Part shown: piece after piece, positions 36,761 to 49,443 of the stretch | Layout of the letters: each line of letters begins with the position of its first letter | How positions within the stretch are numbered: the first letter of the stretch is position 1 | NCBI GenBank assembly: GCA_013399855.1 | Contig: VXAY01005183.1 | Location: 218,329-282,328, forward strand | DNA length: 64,000 bases | Reading direction: 5' to 3' | Source of the DNA: Oxyruncus cristatus | Taxonomy: Eukaryota; Chordata; Aves; Passeriformes; Cotingidae | The notes under the pieces: model-generated | Told to the model about the DNA's origin: nothing | What the model saw: only the letters and a program-made list of their open reading frames with translations | Database searches by the model: none | Made by a program: the position numbers and the translations under genes

Positions 36761-37246
36761 TCACAGAATCACAGAATGGCTTGGGTTGGAAGGGACATTA
36801 AAGATCATCCAGTTCCAACCCCCTGCAATGGACAAGGACACCTTCCGCTATCCCAGGTTGCTCCAAGTCCTGTCCAACCTGGTCTTGAACACTTCCAGGC
36901 ATGGGGCAGCCACAGCTTCTCTGGGCAACCTGGGCCAGGGCCTCACCTGCCAAGAATTCCTTCCCAATATCCCATCCAACCCCACCTTTTGTCAGTGTGA
37001 AGCCATTTCCCCTTGTTCTGTCCCTTCATCCCTTGTCCCAAGTCCCCCTCCAGCTCCCCTGGAGCCCCTTCAGGCACTGGAAGGGGTTCTAAGGTCTCCC
37101 TGGATCCTTCCCTTCTCCAGGTGAACCCCCCAGCTCTCCCAGCGTGGCTCCAGAGCAGAGGGGCTCCAGACCTCAGAGCATCTCCATGGCCTCTTCTGGT
37201 TTTGCTCTGACAGGTCCATGACCCTTCTGTGCTGAGGACTCCAGAG
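36761..37246 (-). mobile_element. CR1 LINE 3' fragment, third of three
   Basis: It begins with the clear inverted tail TCACAGAATCACAGAATGGC and GTTGGAAGGGACATTAAAG. It runs about 485 bp through AAGAATTCCTTCCCAATATC and CCAGGTGAACCCCCCAGC to the GTGCTGAGGACTCCAGAG block. It is 5'-truncated and noncoding. Confidence 0.93.
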
Positions 37247-37937
37247 AACCCTCCCAAACCATAACCCAACATACAGATGTGGGTTTAGGTGACACCCGGG
37301 TCTGGTTTCACAGAGCCACCCCTGACTATTATTGACGTCTCTGGTGCTCTTCACTCAGCAAAGACAGCTCACTGAAAAAGCTCAACAGGAACAGTCTGAG
37401 ACCGTTTGAACAATAAACAATATTACCATTTATCCCCATTAGACGGATCAACAGTTCAACCACAGCCACGGATTGCAAAGACCGAGAACGAAACCGTAAT
37501 GCAAAGATGCAAAAAACCCCCAAAACCTCATTCAAATGGTCATGGTTGAAAAGCCTTGCAGCTGCTATTTTAGTTCAAAACAAGGATTCTCTCGGTGTTA
37601 TTTTGAAAGGCCAGATTCCAGCAAGGACAGGAAATAAAACAAATTCAGAATTGTAGCCTTTCGGCCTTGCAACGTCCAATGAGGTTTTATGGCAGAAACA
37701 AAAAACAATAACACATTTCCAAGTAGTTTTGAGATATGATTTCGGCAGGTAGCACTTTTTGCCCAGAGTAACTCCACTCAATGTTTATCATTTCATTCCT
37801 GCCTGGCCTGAAGAGTATCTTGTCAGGGCAGAGAGAAAACAAATATTAAGTTGGTATTTAAGTCACACTGAGATTAATGTCCATGTTCTTAAGAGCATCC
37901 CAAGTGAGCACGAGGGTTGGGAAGATGTCTTGAAGTT

Positions 37938-37951
37938 AAAAAAAAAAAAAA
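37938..37951. repeat. Poly-A, 14 bp
   Basis: An A run in upstream flanking DNA. Confidence 0.9.
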
Positions 37952-39039
37952 TTAAATAACAGGTCAGACCAAGCAGGGTGGCAAAAGCTTGAAGCAGAAA
38001 ACGAGTTTTTATCTGCAGCGGGAGAAAGAATCTGCTCTGCAGCCCCACAGCCCCGTGTTGTGGAGGGTTTCTGGTTGGGAGTGGGAACATCCCGCTTTCA
38101 GGCTGCACAGTTGGTCCTTGCACTTGTGAACTCGAGGATCCAATTACAGGATGAAACCCAGCTTTGAACTTCTCGTGGTATTTTCCAGCTGGGGCCTCGA
38201 CAAACCGCACCAACGTTTTCTGAAACCCAGTAATTCTCAGTGGAGACAAATATAGTCCCCGTCTCACAGCTGGACACCACCAGCAGCAAGGGGAGGGTGG
38301 GTCTTTTTTGCAGCAGGTTGAGTCACCTGGAATTTGGTTTAAGGAAATGGGATGAAACCCACCGCCAGATGTGGATGCAGGTGTCATCCAAATCCAGTTC
38401 TTCCTCCTGCATCTCCTCTCCTGCTTTAATTATCGTTGGGTTTATGAAAAATTAAACAGCAAATCTTTTAGGGAATGTATTTTATATAACCTTTTTAATT
38501 ATTCCAAAGAGCCTGTTTTAAGTGGACAATAACAAATGCAATCATACAATTCTTACAAGTTTGGCTCCAGTTTTCTACATGGAATGAAGACTTTATTTTT
38601 CTGCCTGGAATGAAGAATTCATTTTAAGATCTGAAAAATCAGCCTTCCTTCAGTTCTACCAGCCAAAGAGATACGAGATTCACGTGTAATCGTTGCTGCT
38701 TTCTGCAAACTTCTTCAAAGATCGAGGCATCCTTAGGGCGCAAAGAACCATCTCAGTGTTGGTGCTTTGGATGGGATCTCCGGGAAGATGTGCAGGAGCA
38801 ATAAATTCTCCTGGCTCTCTGCAGTCCTGCCTCTGGACTTCTCCTCTATTCAAGCTCCCGCTTCCTGCAATGAATTACAGCAATGCAGCTCCTCTTGCAC
38901 TGGCACAAGGTACCTCAGTGTAATTACCCCACTGTGAATTCCCCGACAAGCCCTTTCCCTGGCTCAGGGTTTCACAATCTGTGGGAAGCATCTCCCTGGA
39001 GGGGCACAGCTTGGAGGGAGGATATTGTTTCCATTCACA

Positions 39040-39300
39040 GCACTGGAACATGCTAATTATGCTGGGAGGAAAGAGGAGGAGGGGGGGTGGCAGCTTTCAC
39101 TTGGGAGGGACAGGCTGGGCAAATAGTTCGTGAAACGCCAACTTAACCCCATCTTGTAGGGAATTGTCTCCGGCTCTTTTCCCCCTTCCTAGTTACTGTA
39201 ATGAGGGGCTGACTTCCCAGATTAGCTCTGGCTATTTAAATGCTAATTTAATTAACAAAACATCCTTGGGTGGGGAGGCACTGCTTGTCCCTCCCATTCA
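39040..39300. promoter_or_regulatory. Candidate conserved non-coding element upstream of KIF13B
   Basis: CATGCTAATTATGCTGGG (octamer/homeobox-like) and CTATTTAAATGCTAATTTAA, plus ATTAACAAAAC, sit in unique DNA about 3 kb upstream of the promoter. Function is inferred only from motif content. Confidence 0.28.
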
Positions 39301-39421
39301 TTTATCGCGTTTCTGAATGCAATACTGTTTTCATCAGGTTGATGCCACAGTTATTGCTGTACCCACCTGGTCGTAGCAGCGATTAAACGGGGACGTGGAG
39401 GAGGGAAAAACAGGTCCTTCA

Positions 39422-39438
39422 TTTTTTTTTTTTTTTTT
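39422..39438. repeat. Poly-T, 17 bp
   Basis: An uninterrupted T run. Confidence 0.9.
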
Positions 39439-39970
39439 CCCCTAAAGCAACTAAATTTGATTGATTTTGTTTTAGAAATAACCAAGCCGAAATTATTTCA
39501 CGTGTCCTGTGATGCCGGGGACGTGTGGACCACCAGCCTGCCGTGGAGGGAGCTGACTTATGTTTTTATCTAGATGAAGATACGAACGTTTTAACTCTCA
39601 CGTCGTCCAGGTAGAATTGTGTCTCAGGGCAAGCCAGAAAACATGACAGTCTTTTGAATGTCCCTTCTTCCAAACAACAAAACAAGTGTGTTTTAAATCC
39701 ATCTTCCCATTTGTTCGACCGGGCATCGGAAGGGGCGCATCAATTATGAATTTGCTGCAGACCTACTTTCTGTCCATGAGTCATTCAGGCCTCGGAAAAC
39801 TAAAAGAGAGGATCTTACGAATTGTTGTATAGAAACTCTTAAGTTTGGAAGAAGCTGAGCGTCACTGGGACAGCCCCACTCACAGACTGGGAAGGATTCA
39901 GGGCATCCAGCAGCTCTTCGGCACCTTCAGTGCTCAGATCCTCGAAATGAAAATGTTTGGTGAAGCATTT

Positions 39971-39988
39971 AAAAAAAAAAAAAAAAAA
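39971..39988. repeat. Poly-A, 18 bp
   Basis: An uninterrupted A run. Confidence 0.9.
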
Positions 39989-42289
39989 GCCTGTTGCTGT
40001 TGTGCATTTTTCAGAGATTTTTGTTTTGTCCAGTCTCTGGGGTAATGAGTTTTATTCTGATATGTGAATTTTGTCGTCAGGTTTATCTTGCTTTTCAGCC
40101 TGAAGATACAACCATATAAATGTATTTCTATATAAGGAAATTCATAGCCACTTATAGGCCAAAACAGAAGACAAATTTGTTATAAAGTTGTTTCAACTGT
40201 AATCGAGAGAGAAAGCACCAAGGGAAATCAGTGTTAAGAACAGGTAAAAAAAATCTGGATAAAGCAGCAAATCAGTTTCTCCTAATCAGTCGTGTCACAA
40301 TTCTGCTTGTTATTAAGAAATTACTTATTTGTTTATTTATTCCTTTATTTTTAAAGGAATTGCTGAAATTTCTCACACAACACTTCGTGCAAATGTGCAG
40401 GTTTAGGAAACTCACATCAATGTTTGCAAAGCCCTTTCTGTGCTTTATTATTTCAATAGGAACCGTGTAAAACTGAAGGATTATTTCCAAGGTGATTCGT
40501 AGCTGTGAAACTTCCTGATCCTGAGATGGATTTTTGAAGGTATTTGTGTGTGACCTCCTGCCTTCACTGTGAAGAGGTAAATCAATGAAGCCTTGACATA
40601 TACTTGTAGTAGATTATAACAGAGTAAAGCCTAAACCAAACTTTTTACAGACATCTCCCACTTTTTAAAAGTCATTCCAAAGTCCGGGTCATTAATTTCA
40701 TAGGACATGATACTCTTTCCTACGTTACCCAGAGGGGATCCCAGATGGAAAACCAGGCTCTAATGTCTTCATAGACCCCACATGTGCCCTGTTTATGGCA
40801 GTGAAATTCCTTATAGCTGTAGGATTTCAGCACAAATTCCTGCCTCTGGCAGCAACGCAGGGCCAGGTAATATTAGCAATTTATGTGCTGGCAAAATGAG
40901 ACCCCTGATGAGAATTTTCTCATCTTATTGACTAAAAATTTGTATTCTTCTTCTCATCTGTTCAGTTTGCTGATACAGCGAAAGCAACTGGTTTTACCTG
41001 TCACGTTGCATTTTATTGGTGTGGTTTTCTCCTCAGATAAAGATTCAACTCTGGATTTAATTTGTATGAAAATAAAATGGATTTTCTGTCTTTTGGAGCA
41101 AATGGAGAATCTCCAGAGAACCTGAAAAATACAACTTCAGCAGGAGAGCGCATTTAGCAGTTGCAGGACAAGTTTGTTATCTTAGAAAAGCAAAAACCCC
41201 CAACACAATGGCAGTTGCTGATACTCAGAAAAATGCATATTTAGAGAGTTGTGTAATGTTTGCAGCGTTTATCGCCTCACTTTATCTCCTGGTACTTCTG
41301 AGACTCAGGGTCTGCCTCGACTTCAAAGCCTGGAATGTGTTGCAGCTTCACCTGCTGAATCATGTTCTCGCTGCTCTCCCGCAAAGGAGGCACCTGCAAA
41401 AGCCATATTTTTGGGCTTTTTCACCCATCCACACTTTATGTTTTCTCCTCCCCTCTCTCCAGAAGCTTCAAGACATGTCCTAGTGATCCAGAAACCAGCC
41501 AAGCTCCTAATCCAAACCCAGATCTAAATTTTCCAGCTGCATTGACACTAATGCCAATAAAAATAATTCGACGTGTTTCGCCTGTGTTTAGCAAATAACA
41601 CCTAGGGCTAAAATGCCAGTTCCAGGTCCCCCCAGATATAATGAGTTGGTGATTTGATATGGAAGCCTGGGAAACTGTGATAAAAGGGGATGATGCTGTC
41701 ACCACTGGGAGCCACAGGATTTATTGATGAAATGGGATTTTATCGCCGACCAAAAATTCCTTTCTGTCTCCACAGGCAAGAGTGACACCCGGTGGCTGCG
41801 GAGCAAAATAAAATCAGCTCTAATTGTCGTGTTCCCTTTTTCTGGGCACAGGGATGTACTTCTGCCTCCTGCACGAGCACCCATCGCCTGGTGGCATCAG
41901 TTCCCGTGGACCAGCTCCTTTGGGGGTACAGCTGGGAGAGCAAAGGGATGGCTCCCAAAACACTGGAGGCACAGATGGGGTCCGGACACCCTGAATTTGG
42001 GCAAAGGATTTCCACCGATCCCGTCACAACCCCTCACTTGGCCCTTCCCAGGGTTTGTCTGGGCTCGGGGCTTGTGGTCGTTAGGACAGGAGATGGGATT
42101 TCTTGTAGGCATATTTTATCTAAAATGGCAAGAAACTCATTAGCACAGGTTATCAGGGAGAGGGGAATTACCTGGGAGCTCCTTTTTGCTTTGTGCCTAT
42201 CAGGTGTTGTTTATCATACACTAAAAATTATGGGACAAAAGGAATGAAACAGCATTTTTGGCTACTCTGTGGGTGTAACCCGAGTACCT

Positions 42290-42660
42290 TCAGCTGAGTG
42301 GTTATTGAAGTGTACTACGAATGGTTAAATATCTCAAGGGACGCGCTAAAAAAAGAAATAAATTAGTAATTCTTGGTGAAAAAATTTACTTTATTTAGAC
42401 TTTAATTTGGACTTGCTAAAAACGAAAATGGAAATGCCCAGGTAATTACATCACTCACCGAGCTGTGGCTTTAATGAACGTCAAGTGTTGGCAGAGCCCT
42501 GCTAAGAGCTGGTGTCACGGGCCTCACTGAACAAACAAACCGGTTTAACTCCCAAATCAAAGCCCCTGTGGTATTTCTGTGTGGGTGAGCCTTGATATTC
42601 CGTGTTCCCTAAGGTACCTACCCACATCTCAATGTGCAAATAGAGGGAGCTCGTGTGCCT
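42290..42660. promoter_or_regulatory. Candidate conserved non-coding element upstream of KIF13B
   Basis: A repeat-free patch with AT-rich words (AATTAGTAATTC, AGGTAATTACATCAC, GGCTTTAATGAACGTC) and retained CpGs, between CR1 clusters. No frame or RNA structure is recognised. Confidence 0.3.
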
Positions 42661-43206
42661 AAGCATTTCAGTTCAATTTACTGGGAAAATGAAGCTCAGC
42701 TCTAATTCTTGGACCTTGCTGCTGACTCTGCTTCCAGTCCTCTGCTTCACTGGTGCTGCTGGTACCTGGATTTAGGAGCTTGGTGCTGCTGTTTCTAATG
42801 GAAAATATGGAGTGGGAGAGGACTGTTGGAGAGACAGGTCAGTGTGCTCTGGTCCCTCACTCACGGATGGCTGCAAAACTAGGAAAGCACAAAAATCCCT
42901 TCTCTTAAAATTTGAGAGCCTCTCCCCTGAAATTCTCTCTTGAATGCGATAGGAAGGAGCATCATTTTTGTGTCAACAAGTTTTCAGAGTTTTCAAGGAG
43001 GCAAAGAACCACGTTGTTACAAACAAAGAGCGCGAAGGAGAGAGAGGATGTTTCACAGCACAAAGCCATCCCAGCCAGAGGAACAAGTGGTGTGTAGCTG
43101 CCAGAAGGACCAAACCACCCCTTCCACAACCCCTCAACTCCAAGACCCATGTCTTTGCAGAGACACCCCCCTGCACTGCATAGGTGTTGTCTCTCAAGAG
43201 GCTCTT

Positions 43207-43708
43207 GGAATCACAGAATCATTTAGGTTGGAAAAGACCTTTAAGGTTGTCGAGTCCATTCCCCAGCACTGCCAAGGCCACCACTAACCCATGTCCCCAG
43301 GTGCCACATCCCCACGGCTTTTAAATCCCTCCAGGGATGGGAACTCCACCATGGCCCTGGGCACCTGTGCCAGGGCTGGACAACCCTTTCCATGAAGGAA
43401 TTGTTCCCAATATCCAACCTGCCCCTCCCCTGGCAAAACTTGAGGCCGTTTCCTCTCATCCTGTCCCTTGTTCCCTGGGAGCAGAGCCCAACCCCGCCCT
43501 GGCTCCCCACTCCTGTCAGGGAGTTGCAGAGCCAGAAGGTCCCCCCTGAGCCTCCTTTTTTCCAGGCTGAGCCCCCCCAGCTCCCTCAGCCCCTCCTGCT
43601 GCTCCAGCCCCTTCCCCAGCTCTGTTCCCTTCCCTGGACATGCTCCAGCCCTTCAAAGTCTCTCTTGTCTGAGGGGCCCAGAACTGCCTCCAGGATCTGA
43701 GGTGCCTC
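43207..43708 (-). mobile_element. CR1 LINE 3' fragment (second subfamily)
   Basis: GGAATCACAGAATCATTTAG is the inverted tail, followed by the CCCCAGCACTGCCAAGGCCA block and, further 5' in the element, GAGCCTCCTTTTTTCCAGGC and GCCCAGAACTGCCTCCAGG. It is about 500 bp and belongs with the copy at 18899. Confidence 0.93.
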
Positions 43709-44708
43709 AGACATCCAAACCTCCTTCTGCCATTGTCAAACATCTTCACAGCTACAGCACTGCTCCTAATATTTGGCAAATACTGGATCAAAAAAGTTGC
43801 ACCTGCAGAAAGTGGCTCCAGAATGAAAATCTCCCCCAGGTTCTTCTGTGACAGGCTACCCTTTGGCTTTTGCTTCTTAAGCATCCCCTTCTCCATTTTC
43901 CCTTCACAAATCATTGGTACTGGTGAAGATGTAGCAAAATGTGAGTTTTCAGAATCTTCAGCTCAGAAATCCCCAGAAATCCTCGCTCAGACCCTCAGAA
44001 CCTCAGCTCTCCGAGTTTCTCCGTTTCTTTCCCTCCCTTGTGAAATTAAAATAATGAAAAGCCAAATAAAGGCATCAAAATGTAAAGCATCAGGAAGAAT
44101 CAACCACGCTAACAAGTCCTGAGGTTGATACAGATGTCTCACGACAGTTGTGTTTGGGGACTCCCATGGAAATGATGTGCCCAGGGCTTTGCCAGATGCA
44201 GCCAACCTTCACTGCCTCCAATTATCTGAGACATCTCATGTAACATTAAACATCTCACTGTACGTGCTCCGACTGCTAAATCACTGCTAATCTGTGGTCA
44301 GAGAATGAATCACCAGCATGAAAAAACGAGGAAAAGCTGTGGTGCTAACCAAGAGGTGAGCGGGATCTTTTCCTACTGCCTTCCACGGGAGGTTTTCTAC
44401 TTCTAGCTTTGCACGTCCCTTTCTTGACCAGGTTTGGACTGTTCTGATGCGTGGGAAGTGGCCAGTCCATGGGTGATGCTGGGGCAGCACTTGGATTAAA
44501 ATAGGCTCCTAAAAGCTGAATATTCACATGAATTAGTTAAGCAAATTACCCTGCACAAGGAGCACACTTTAATTCACAGAAGAACCAGAAATACTGGAGT
44601 GGTGGATTCTAGGCTTGCCAGGGCACTCCTAGATTTATCCCATATCAGGATTTGCCTTTAATGATATGTCCTAGAGCCAGGAGAGACCACTGAGGTCCCT
44701 GACTGCTT

Positions 44709-44754
44709 CTTTCCTTAAATCTTCAATTATTTCCCTAAATCTTCAATTCTTTTC
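44709..44754. repeat. Short imperfect tandem repeat, about 20 bp unit
   Basis: CCTTAAATCTTCAATTATTT is followed by CCCTAAATCTTCAATTCTTT. Confidence 0.8.
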
Positions 44755-45001
44755 ATAATCAGAGCTTCTGGTGCTTTATCTCAAATTTGAGCCAACTTCG
44801 GGCTTTTTTCTTCCAGTCTTCATATCATTCTGCTCTCATGATACAAATCGTATATAAATAGATGAGATTGTTTGCTTCCCACTCCATCCTTTTTTTTCCC
44901 CTCTTTAATCACAGGAATGCTCTGAAACTTGCTGAAGGCTTGGATGGGAAATGGAGAGTACCTTTGAAAGCTCCTAAAAATACAGTATCTAATCACAGAA
45001 A

Positions 45002-45188
45002 GGGTTGTCAAGCCCTGGAACAGGCTGCCCAGGAAAGTAGTGGAGTCACCATCCCTGGAAGTGCTCAGAAAACATGTGGATAAAGCATTTTAAGGGCATG
45101 GTTTAGTGGTGAACGTGGTGCTGGGCTGATGGTTGGACTTCATGATCTTAGAGGTCCCTTCCAACCTCAACAACTCCGTGATTCTGTG
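45002..45188 (+). mobile_element. CR1 LINE 3' end
   Basis: CCTGGAACAGGCTGCCCAGG, CACCATCCCTGGAAGTG, then the GATGGTTGGACTTCATGATC block and a tail of CTCCGTGATTCTGTGAC. The two-unit ATTCTGTG-type tail is clear. Confidence 0.92.
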
Positions 45189-45634
45189 ACACTGGTTGTC
45201 TCCCCTCTTTGCAGCTGGGAGAGAGAAGGGGAGAAGTGCCTGGAAGACAATTTTTCACTTCTACAACAGGTGCCAAAGATCCAGGGGAGGAACCTTTTCC
45301 TAGTGCTGGTCTCTCTCCAGGGGAGAGCTGCCTGGTGAAGAATTAGAGGACCTAGACGATAGTTTGGTAATGATTTGGAATTTGGACTCCCCCTGCAAAC
45401 AACCTGGTGGCCCTTCTCCCTGTGTGGGTTGCAGATCCTCAGTGTTTGCCGTTGCCATCTTTCCAAGTGCTACAAAAATCAGTGGAACTGCTCTTGCCCT
45501 GCCCTGCCAGCACCAATATGATTATCAAAGTGTGTGGCTCTGGGAACAGGCTGATCCAGGCTCTCGGAGATGCTCAACGCTCTTCCTGGTGTATTTTACA
45601 GGAACTTGGCGCTTCAGAAAGTCATCCTGGCCCT

Positions 45635-45928
45635 TCTTTACAAGGGCTTGTAGAGACAGGACACGGGGGAATGGCTTCAAACTGCCAGAGGGCAGGGATA
45701 GATGGGATATTGGGAAGAAATTCTTCCCTGTGAGGGTGGTGAGGCCCTGGCACAGGTTTCCCAGTGAAGCTGTGGCTGCCCCATCCCTGGAATTTTTCCA
45801 GGCCAGGTTGGATGGAGCTTGGAGTAACCTGGGATAGTGGGAGGTGTCCTTGCCCGTGGCAGGGGGTTGGAATAAGATGAGCTTTAATGTCTCTTCCAAC
45901 CCAAACCATTCCATCGTTCTACGGTTCT
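45635..45928 (+). mobile_element. CR1 LINE 3' fragment
   Basis: GGACACGGGGGAATGGCTTC through GTGGTGAGGCCCTGGCACAG and GGCAGGGGGTTGGAATAAG to CCATTCCATCGTTCTACGG. It is the main subfamily, about 450 bp after the previous CR1 end. Confidence 0.92.
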
Positions 45929-46781
45929 TTTCCGTGCACTGATGTTCTCGGTCAGGAGGGGGAGCCCATACATTATTTTTAGTGTGTAATCATCTCAAAA
46001 TAGTGACACGAACCCATCAGAGCAGTAGGGTTTTGAACAGGAGAACTGCTTGGCTGATTTTACGGCCACCCACAAGCAGGGGAAGGCGGCTCTCAGGGCC
46101 CCGACCGCCGTTGTCTCTTCCTCTGCAACAATGAGAAATCAGGGAAGATTTGAATTCTAAACAACCTCATCTTGTGTCATCACGTTAGTTCAACTGCTAG
46201 AAAACAGAATTTAATTAAGAACTTGTTAAACAAACAAAAATACAGAGGGAAAAACAGAGCCTTTAGAACTGGAGTAAGTCACAGCCGCATGACATTTATT
46301 TTTTGCTAATTTACTTACACACCCACTGGGAAACCAAGTAAGTCATCTGTACAGCACTGCTGTGGTTATTTGTACAGAAACAGTGTGTCAGATGCTTCCT
46401 AAGGATGAATGTTAAACTGTTAAACAAGCTTTGGGCTTCTGTTGGGCATTTCTATCCAGATGAGCAGCTAAATAAAGGCACCGCGGAGGATTTTTCGTCT
46501 CTGCCCAAACCCCCTCCAAATCCTTTCTCAGCACAGAAACTCCCAGGCATATCTTTAGTCACAGATCCTTCCCCAGCCTATAACCAACATTTTGGTCCAT
46601 GGATGTGCATCCAAGGAAGCCTGTGAGTCTATTTTAGCTCTGAGAATCTCCCCAGTTCATCCCCTGGGATGGCTTTCTTGTTAATTTTCTCCAATAAACC
46701 GTCTGAGTGCTCTTTCTGATGAGTTTGAAAGCAAGCAGGTTCTCTTGACTCATGGCTTTAACATCATCTGTGCTATCCTTC

Positions 46782-46978
46782 TCAGAATCCCAGAATCATT
46801 TAGGTTGGAAAAGATCTCCAAGGACATCAAGTCCAACCTTGTCACTCAACCCAGAGCACTGATTGCCACGTCCAGTCCTTCCTTGGACACCAGCAGGTAT
46901 GGGGAGTCCAGCACCTCCCTGGGCAGCCCCTTCCAAAGCCTGACAACCCTTTCCATGAAGAAATCCTTCCTGAAAAGA
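46782..46978 (-). mobile_element. CR1 LINE 3' fragment
   Basis: CAGAATCCCAGAATCATTTA, AGGACATCAAGTCCAACC, GGGCAGCCCCTTCCAAAGCC, then ATGAAGAAATCCTTCCTG. It is inverted and about 195 bp. Confidence 0.9.
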
Positions 46979-47828
46979 TATTCTTCCCAAAAGATGGAAT
47001 TAGTGGCATTACCCACCTGCTGGTGGCCACTGATACTTTTGAGAGTGACACAAGGCAAGATTTTGGCCCTAAAACCTGTGACCACATGAAGTTGCATTAA
47101 TATAAATTCAGGCTGCATTTAACCCACATTATACGTACAAGCAGCTTTTTTTTCCAAACTGATTAATTGATTCTGTGCTGGATTTTATGTCCAACATGGG
47201 GGTTTTACTGGCTTAGATTTAGGGTGGTTTTGCCCCATTTTTCTGTCTGTGCAAATAAACCTGCAGAGACACAGCTGCACCATTAAATCAGTTCTTTTGC
47301 TCATGTAGCTCCCTGTGCTCATGGAATGGCTACAGAACACCCAATAGGTTTTGAACTGGCCTGGAAGTGCTCTCACAATCTGCTTGATGGTTCTCAATTT
47401 CCATGAGCTCTCAAGGAGAAGAACTTTGTTACCAGCTTCATCTTGTGCAGGTTTTCAGTCTCAAACAGTGCCCAGATCTCATCTGTCCTTGCCAAAGGCA
47501 ACATCAAGGATCTTTTGGGAATGATTCTGTGGTCCCTGTAAGGAAGGAGCCTGAGTGTTTTCTCCTGCCTGATGTCCTCACCAGAGAAGAAGGAGCCAAG
47601 AGAGAACCACCAGGACCATGCCCATGGACTGCTCTGAACACTTTGTGCAGCTCAGCGAACTCTGTGTGATTGTTCTGCCCCCTTCAACAGATAATCAAGA
47701 AGAATTCACAGCAGCGTGGACAAAGCCAAAATCCCCAGAAGGGGAATGTCCAAGAAATAATCTCATCTTTTCCAGAAGGAAAATGGTGCTGCTGAACCAG
47801 ATGATGAGCAAAAATATTGTCACTCATT

Positions 47829-47841
47829 AAAAAAAAAAAAA
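47829..47841. repeat. Poly-A, 13 bp
   Basis: An A run followed by an A/C-rich stretch, just before the CR1 at 47905. Confidence 0.9.
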
Positions 47842-47904
47842 CCAAAACAAACAAAACCCCCACATATCTGAGGAATTAGATTTGTTTTCATTTAAATGAA
47901 GAGG

Positions 47905-48377
47905 AGAAAGTTGGAGCGAGTCCAGAGGAATCCACAGAGATGCTCTGAGGGCTGGAGCCCCTCTGCTCTGGAGCCAGGCTGGGAGAGCTGGAGGGGTTCA
48001 CCTGGAGAAGGGGAGGATCCAGGGAGACCTTGGAGCCCCTTCCAGAGCCTGAAGGGGCTCCAGGAGAGGTGGAGAGGGACTGAGGAAAAGGGACTGGAAG
48101 GACAGGACACAGGGAATGGCTTCCCACTGAAACAGGGCAGGGTTAGATGGGATATTGAGAAGAAATTCTTGGCTATGAGGGTGGTGAGGCCCTGGCACAG
48201 GTTGCCAGAGAAGCTGTGGCTGCCCCTGAATCCTTGGAAGTGTCCAAGGCCAGGTTGGATGGGGCTTGGAGCAACCTGGGATAGTGGGAGGTGTCCCTGC
48301 CCATGGCAGGGGGTGGAAAGAGATGAACTTTAAAGTCCCTTCCAAACCAAACCATTCCAGGATTCTACATGATTCTC
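47905..48377 (+). mobile_element. CR1 LINE 3' fragment
   Basis: It begins GAAAGTTGGAGCGAGTCC and includes the CTGGAGCCAGGCTGGGAG, CAGGGAGACCTTGGAGCCCC and CCATGGCAGGGGGTGG blocks, ending CCATTCCAGGATTCTACATG. It is about 470 bp and all frames in it are CR1 shadows. Confidence 0.93.
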
Positions 48378-48652
48378 AGTTGTGCTGCAGAGCTGCAATG
48401 GGACCACACCTCTGGAAGGACTGAAACTCCTAAAAGATATAAATTCTGTGTCAGAAATTTGGTTCATGGTAAGAAATTTGAGGCTGTGAAATTAATAGGC
48501 AGGTTTGAAGGGTTAAAGGAATCCGTGGTTGTAATGGGAGCTGGAGCTGAAAGTCTCAGCTAAAGGCTTTTAGGAGATCCCTTAAAACTAGAAGTGAGAA
48601 TTTGGAGAATACAGAATATAATCAGCCCAAGAATAGAAATTTGAAACTTAAT

Positions 48653-48710
48653 ATAGAATTACAGGATCATAGGATGGTTTGGCTTGGAAGGGACCTTAAA
48701 GATCATCTAT
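48653..48710 (-). mobile_element. CR1 LINE 3' terminal scrap
   Basis: TAGAATTACAGGATCATAGG and TTGGAAGGGACCTTAAAGAT: the terminal about 58 bp only, inverted. Confidence 0.85.
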
Positions 48711-49426
48711 TTACGTTATTAAATATGACTTGGATACTGGGGTATAAATTAATTTTCACTTGAATCTGCAGCTTAAACTTTGCCAAGAAAAGCCTCATCC
48801 CATTGAGCAGGGACAGGTTTCAGCCTATATGGTGGAGAAATCCTTCCTAGTTCCTGGTGTTTCTGCAACTGATGTAAAGATAAACTCAAAAAGATAAACT
48901 GGAAATTGTTTCAGGAAATGGTGTGTCTGTTCAAAGGATGAAAAATCTGCCAGAGTCTGTTGCACTGATGGGGATGATGTTCAGAGAACAGGAATTCAGG
49001 GAAGGAAAGTGAAAAAATATAAATGAAAACCAGCCCTGCATGGAATTGCAGAAATTGCAAACGAAAGGCAGCATTTTGAAAAGAAAAATGCCACGAATAA
49101 AAATTTCGGGCATAAAAGTTTACCACGGAGGAGCTCCACTGAACAGCAAGAGTGTGGCCCTGAAAAAGGTGTTCCTGTTAGTGGTTTGACGGAAAGGAAA
49201 ACAGATTTTCCCATAAAAATCAACGTAACAGAGCAATTCAAATGCGCAGGGGTATTATCCTGCAGCTTAAAATCACTCCCATCCAAAGCCCGTCCCCAAA
49301 CAAAGGCACGAGATGGTAGTGTCGGTGTGATACTCAAATAACATATTGTTGAATCACTTAAAATGTTGCACTGCGAGCAACTGGGTGTTTGCAGGTATTT
49401 TGATGCAAAATAAATATTATCTCTTT

Positions 49427-49443
49427 AAAAAAAAAAAAAAAAA
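49427..49443. repeat. Poly-A, 17 bp
   Basis: An uninterrupted A run. Confidence 0.9.

Larger units (their letters stand above)
37247..43206. other. Upstream flanking DNA, no gene seen
   Basis: Unique, moderately AT-rich DNA with poly-A/T tracts and two candidate regulatory patches (39040-39300, 42290-42660). The frames at 37863-38387 (minus, 174 codons) and 41724-42247 (plus) show no recognisable domain, splice-compatible exon or codon pattern. Confidence 0.7.
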
